Below are positions 61,687-64,000 of a stretch of 64,000 nucleotides of DNA, piece after piece. Under the pieces are notes generated by a model that saw nothing but the letters and a program-made list of their open reading frames with translations, was not told where the DNA came from and did not search any database. Position numbers and translations under genes: made by a program. How positions within the stretch are numbered: position 1 is the first letter of the stretch; each line of letters opens with the position of its first letter. Source of the DNA: Mycobacterium sp. UM_CSW (GTDB taxonomy: Bacteria > Actinomycetota > Actinomycetes > Mycobacteriales > Mycobacteriaceae); contig NZ_AUWQ01000055.1 in assembly GCF_000455205.1 (NCBI RefSeq), positions 95,698 to 159,697 of the forward strand, given 5' to 3'.

Positions 61687-62484
61687 CTAGGCGCGCGCCG
61701 GCAAGGCCTGGGTGGGGCCGGCGGGTGACGGGTTGGCGGGCACGTAGCGCTCGGGGTGAACGGTCCCCGGGTAATTCGGAGTGGGCTGCACGGTCACGGG
61801 TTGAGCGGGCATCGCCGGCGCGGTCGCCGGGCTGAGAGGCGTGGCGCGAGCATGCTGAGTCGGTGCCGGGCGGACGGGCGCCGCGGGCGCTGGGTGGGCG
61901 GGAGCAGGGTGGGCCGGCGCAGCGGGCGCCGCATGGGCGCCGTAGCTGAAGCGCGCATAGGGGTCCACGCGACCGCCGCCGTAGTTGCCGCGGGCGTAAC
62001 CGCCGTAACCGCCGCCATAGTTGCCGCCGCCGTAACCGCCGCCATACGACGCCCGACCCGCGGGTGCAGCGCCATAGACCGGGGTGGCCGGCGGCGTGGG
62101 GGCGGGCCGAGGGGGCGCGACGTGCGTCATGCGGGCGGGGGTAGTCGGCGCCATGCGAGGAGGCGCCACGTGCGCCACCCGGACACCTCCGGCCTGCCCG
62201 GCGTTCGCCGCCTCGGTGGCGGCATACGCGTTGGCGGCGAGGCCCAGCGCGTGGACGAACTCCTCGTGGATCAAGGCCGCCTCGGAGCTGATCGCCTGGT
62301 AGAGCTGGCCGTAACCGGAGAAGGCCGCCGCCGTCACCGCCGAGACCTCGTCGGCCGCGGCCGGGATGACGCCCGTGATCGGGAATGCGGCGGCCACGTT
62401 GGCCGCGCTGACGGCAGAGCCGATAACGTGCAGCCGGCCGGCCGCCGCTTCCAGCAGCTCCGGCACGGTGACGACAAACGACAT
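61687..62484 (-). CDS. PE32: PE family protein with extended Pro/Ala and Gly/Tyr-rich tail
   Basis: The 265-residue protein begins [20 protein letters not shown] (PE motif at 8-9), a normal PE domain to about residue 100. A long low-complexity tail follows: Pro/Ala/Thr-rich, then a Gly/Tyr run ([18 protein letters not shown], 18 residues) and [10 protein letters not shown] repeats. PE32 of M. tuberculosis is only about 99 residues as I recall, so the tail is an addition. It may be surface exposed. ATG has AGGAGGAA before it. Confidence 0.9.
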   Translation of the reverse strand: MSFVVTVPELLEAAAGRLHVIGSAVSAANVAAAFPITGVIPAAADEVSAVTAAAFSGYGQLYQAISSEAALIHEEFVHALGLAANAYAATEAANAGQAGGVRVAHVAPPRMAPTTPARMTHVAPPRPAPTPPATPVYGAAPAGRASYGGGYGGGNYGGGYGGYARGNYGGGRVDPYARFSYGAHAAPAAPAHPAPAHPAPAAPVRPAPTQHARATPLSPATAPAMPAQPVTVQPTPNYPGTVHPERYVPANPSPAGPTQALPARA

Positions 62485-62666
62485 GTGGTGTTCCTCCTGA
62501 TGCGAACCGCGGTGCCGAAGTCCGGCACTGGCTGACGTTGTGGGGACACTGTGTCATAAATTATGAATCTCTGTCTAGGCTTATGCGGATAATTCTTGAA
62601 ACCTGTCTATAACTCGCAGTTCAGGACGGTTTGACCGCGTTTTGGCATCCGGTTACTCTGGGAGGC
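62485..62666. promoter_or_regulatory. AT-rich divergent promoter region upstream of the PE operon and HTH gene
   Basis: The 182-bp gap is notably AT-rich around 62550-62620 (ATAAATTATGAATCT and GATAATTCTTGAAACC), the kind of DNA Lsr2 or EspR binds. The PE-PPE-esx operon promoter should lie here. On the plus strand TACTCT (62654-62659) gives a leaderless promoter for the HTH gene. Confidence 0.5.
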
Positions 62667-63035
62667 ATGCCGAGAACCAACGCCGCCGGATGGGGGCTGA
62701 AGCGCCTGCTCGAGGCGACGCTGAATCGCGACATCACCATCGAGCAGTTGCGCGACGCCTGTGGCGTCACGAAGGGCCGGTGGTACGGCGGCGTCGGGCG
62801 GGCGAACGCCGACGACTTTCCGGACGCCGAGGAGGCCCGGCGCGCGGCACATGCCTTCGGGCTGAGCGCCACGTGGCTGCAGGTAGAACTCGGCCTCATC
62901 ACGCTCGACGACGTGCGCGGGGCCCTGGATGAGTCGAGGTCCCTGGACCCGTTCCAGGTGACCACCCGTCAGCGCGTGCTGCAGGTCCCCAATCCGCCGG
63001 CGGAGCCGCCGCGCGACCAGCTAGACAAGCGGTAG
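62667..63035 (+). CDS. Small helix-turn-helix-type conserved protein
   Basis: The 122-residue protein is helical, with an apparent DNA-binding element (ITIEQLRDACGVTKGRWYGG) in which the turn resembles XRE or phage immunity-repressor proteins. LSATWLQVELGLITLDDV then follows. The start at the ATG 62667 comes seven nt after TACTCT, with no usable ribosome-binding spacing, so a leaderless transcript is likely. It is divergent from the PE operon and could regulate it; that is inference. Confidence 0.75.
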   Translation: MPRTNAAGWGLKRLLEATLNRDITIEQLRDACGVTKGRWYGGVGRANADDFPDAEEARRAAHAFGLSATWLQVELGLITLDDVRGALDESRSLDPFQVTTRQRVLQVPNPPAEPPRDQLDKR

Positions 63036-63108
63036 CGTCATTGTCACTGGTTGGGCTGTCGAGTTACTGGCACGCCGAGCACCCGGCGTGATGTGACGGG
63101 AGGAAACC

Positions 63109-63399
63109 ATGAAGCACTGCATCGTCGGCGGCCTGGCTGTGGTGCTGATGGCCGGGGGGCTGATCGCGTCGGCGCCGCCGGCCAGCGCCGGCTGCGTGTA
63201 CGGGGGACCCGTTATCAGCAAGTGCGACGACCCCATCCAGCCCGACGGCACCTGGCAACGTTGTGTCACCTTCACCCATCTCATACCCAGCGGCGCCAGT
63301 TCCTTCCTGGTGCCCGAAAGGCGCTGCGATCTGATGGGGCCCGGTCAGAATCCCGGGGGTTTCGGCTTCGCCGACCCGCCGACCCACCTCGACGGCTGA
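63109..63399 (+). CDS. Secreted CDGP-like small cysteine protein
   Basis: The 96-residue protein has a signal peptide (residues 1-26, ending PASAG) and a Cys-rich mature part with four Cys. CDDPIQPDGTWQRC matches the CDGP-type mycobacterial secreted family (CDGPIQPDGxWxRC), though the family tripeptide reads CDD here. Two disulfides are likely. Function unknown. It has a GGGAGG site before the ATG. Confidence 0.85.
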   Translation: MKHCIVGGLAVVLMAGGLIASAPPASAGCVYGGPVISKCDDPIQPDGTWQRCVTFTHLIPSGASSFLVPERRCDLMGPGQNPGGFGFADPPTHLDG

Positions 63400-63414
63400 T
63401 ACTCCGCTCCGGCG

Positions 63415-64000
63415 TCATCCGCCGACCGACGGGGCAGGCACCACCGTCGGCTTGAATCCGTATCGGGGAGCGGCGAAGTGCGCGACGCCGCGGCCGCCCC
63501 CACTACCCATCAGCGGCACACCGCCAAGGGCGCTGGTGGCGGGCTCGGCGGCAGCGGCGGCCCCGAGGCCGTTGAGCGTGACGACGGCCGGGCTGGCCGG
63601 GGGAGCCACGCCGGCCCAGGACGCCGGGACCGACAGTCCCCCAACCGAAGTCGCCCTGCCGATGGTTCCGGCGGCGCCGCCCACGGCGCCGGAAACGGCG
63701 TGTGGCACCGACTCGACGGCCTTGGCGGCGCCCTCGGCGGCCTTGGCGGCCTGCGGCATCGCCGCCTGGGCCAGGCCCTGGATGTCCTTGAATGCCGTGG
63801 TGAAAAGCCTTGTGGGAGAGATTAATCGAATGAAGGCGTCGAAGCCCGAGCTGGCATCGACGGTCGCCGAACCGGTCAGGCCCTCGACCAGGTCCCCCAG
63901 CGCTCCGGCCACGATGATGCCGTCGCCGTTGCTGTTCCAGGCGTGCCCGGTCAGGCCGAGCGCGGCGGCGGGGTTGACCAGCCAGGGCGGCGAATTCGTC
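63415..64000 (-). CDS. PPE family protein, C-terminal part (5' end cut off by window)
   Basis: The visible 195 codons are the C-terminus of a PPE-SVP protein. WLVNPAAALGLTGHAWNSNG opens the visible part, then a helical stretch and the SVP motif (VGGLSVPASWAG). It ends VPAPSVGG. The N-terminal PPE domain lies beyond 64000. It is tail to tail with the CDGP-like gene, with 15 bp between. Confidence 0.88.
   Translation of the reverse strand, partial: TNSPPWLVNPAAALGLTGHAWNSNGDGIIVAGALGDLVEGLTGSATVDASSGFDAFIRLISPTRLFTTAFKDIQGLAQAAMPQAAKAAEGAAKAVESVPHAVSGAVGGAAGTIGRATSVGGLSVPASWAGVAPPASPAVVTLNGLGAAAAAEPATSALGGVPLMGSGGGRGVAHFAAPRYGFKPTVVPAPSVGG

Overview
The window is high-GC DNA (roughly two thirds G+C, many GTG starts) from a slow-growing Mycobacterium, most likely of the M. 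avium complex type. It carries mycobacterial signatures: Lsr2, ClpC1, CarD, LpqE/LpqF, MhuD, a PE/PPE/Esx block and TANNNT-only promoters. Much of it is collinear with the M. tuberculosis segment I remember as Rv3579c-Rv3622c; all Rv equivalences here are from memory, not from a search.

Region 1 (1-15.1 kb) is accessory. It has a LacI regulator cut by the window edge, a Zur-box-controlled zinc ABC transporter (znuACB), an orphan 5-oxoprolinase subunit A with a metallo-beta-lactamase-fold protein, an SLC13/ArsB-type permease, a DUF3303 protein, a large ATP-binding LuxR regulator, an FAD monooxygenase, a zinc-ribbon/cyclase/AAA protein and a secreted glycerophosphodiesterase. Two near-identical 16-bp sites next to the LuxR locus suggest a local regulon.

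Region 2 (15.1-25.1 kb) is core: rlmB, cysS, ispF, ispD and carD run leftward; lpqE, radA and disA run rightward; then Rv3587c-like, canB and mutY follow.

Region 3 (25.1-32.5 kb) is the most interesting part. It is a seven-gene, tightly overlapping operon (equivalents of Rv0087 down to Rv0081) encoding a membrane complex related to formate hydrogenlyase and complex I, headed by an ArsR regulator. The large subunit lacks all four cysteines that bind Ni-Fe, and no ferredoxin or formate dehydrogenase subunit is present. It therefore looks like an energy-converting hydrogenase-related (Ehr) complex of unknown substrate. In M. tuberculosis the cluster lies near the replication origin; here it sits beside mutY.

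Region 4 (32.6-41.2 kb) holds a Tat-exported subunit with a GMC oxidoreductase, an alpha/beta hydrolase, mhuD, lpqF, and a cobalamin-riboswitch-controlled cbtB-cbtA-phosphatase operon. The riboswitch has a complete closing stem and a hairpin beside the ribosome-binding site.

Region 5 (41.2-56 kb) is a long leftward core block: clpC1, lsr2, lysS, coaX, panD, panC, Rv3603c-3605c equivalents, folK, folB, folP, folE and ftsH, covering proteostasis, pantothenate/CoA and folate synthesis. Region 6 (56-64 kb) lacks the espACD genes expected after ftsH. It carries a VOC protein, ephA with two oxidoreductases, a PE-PPE-EsxW-EsxV secretion-substrate block with an unusually long PE protein, a small HTH protein, a CDGP-like secreted protein and the end of a second PPE gene.

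No tRNA, rRNA, insertion sequence, prophage or CRISPR array was seen. No gene-free stretch exceeds 300 bases.
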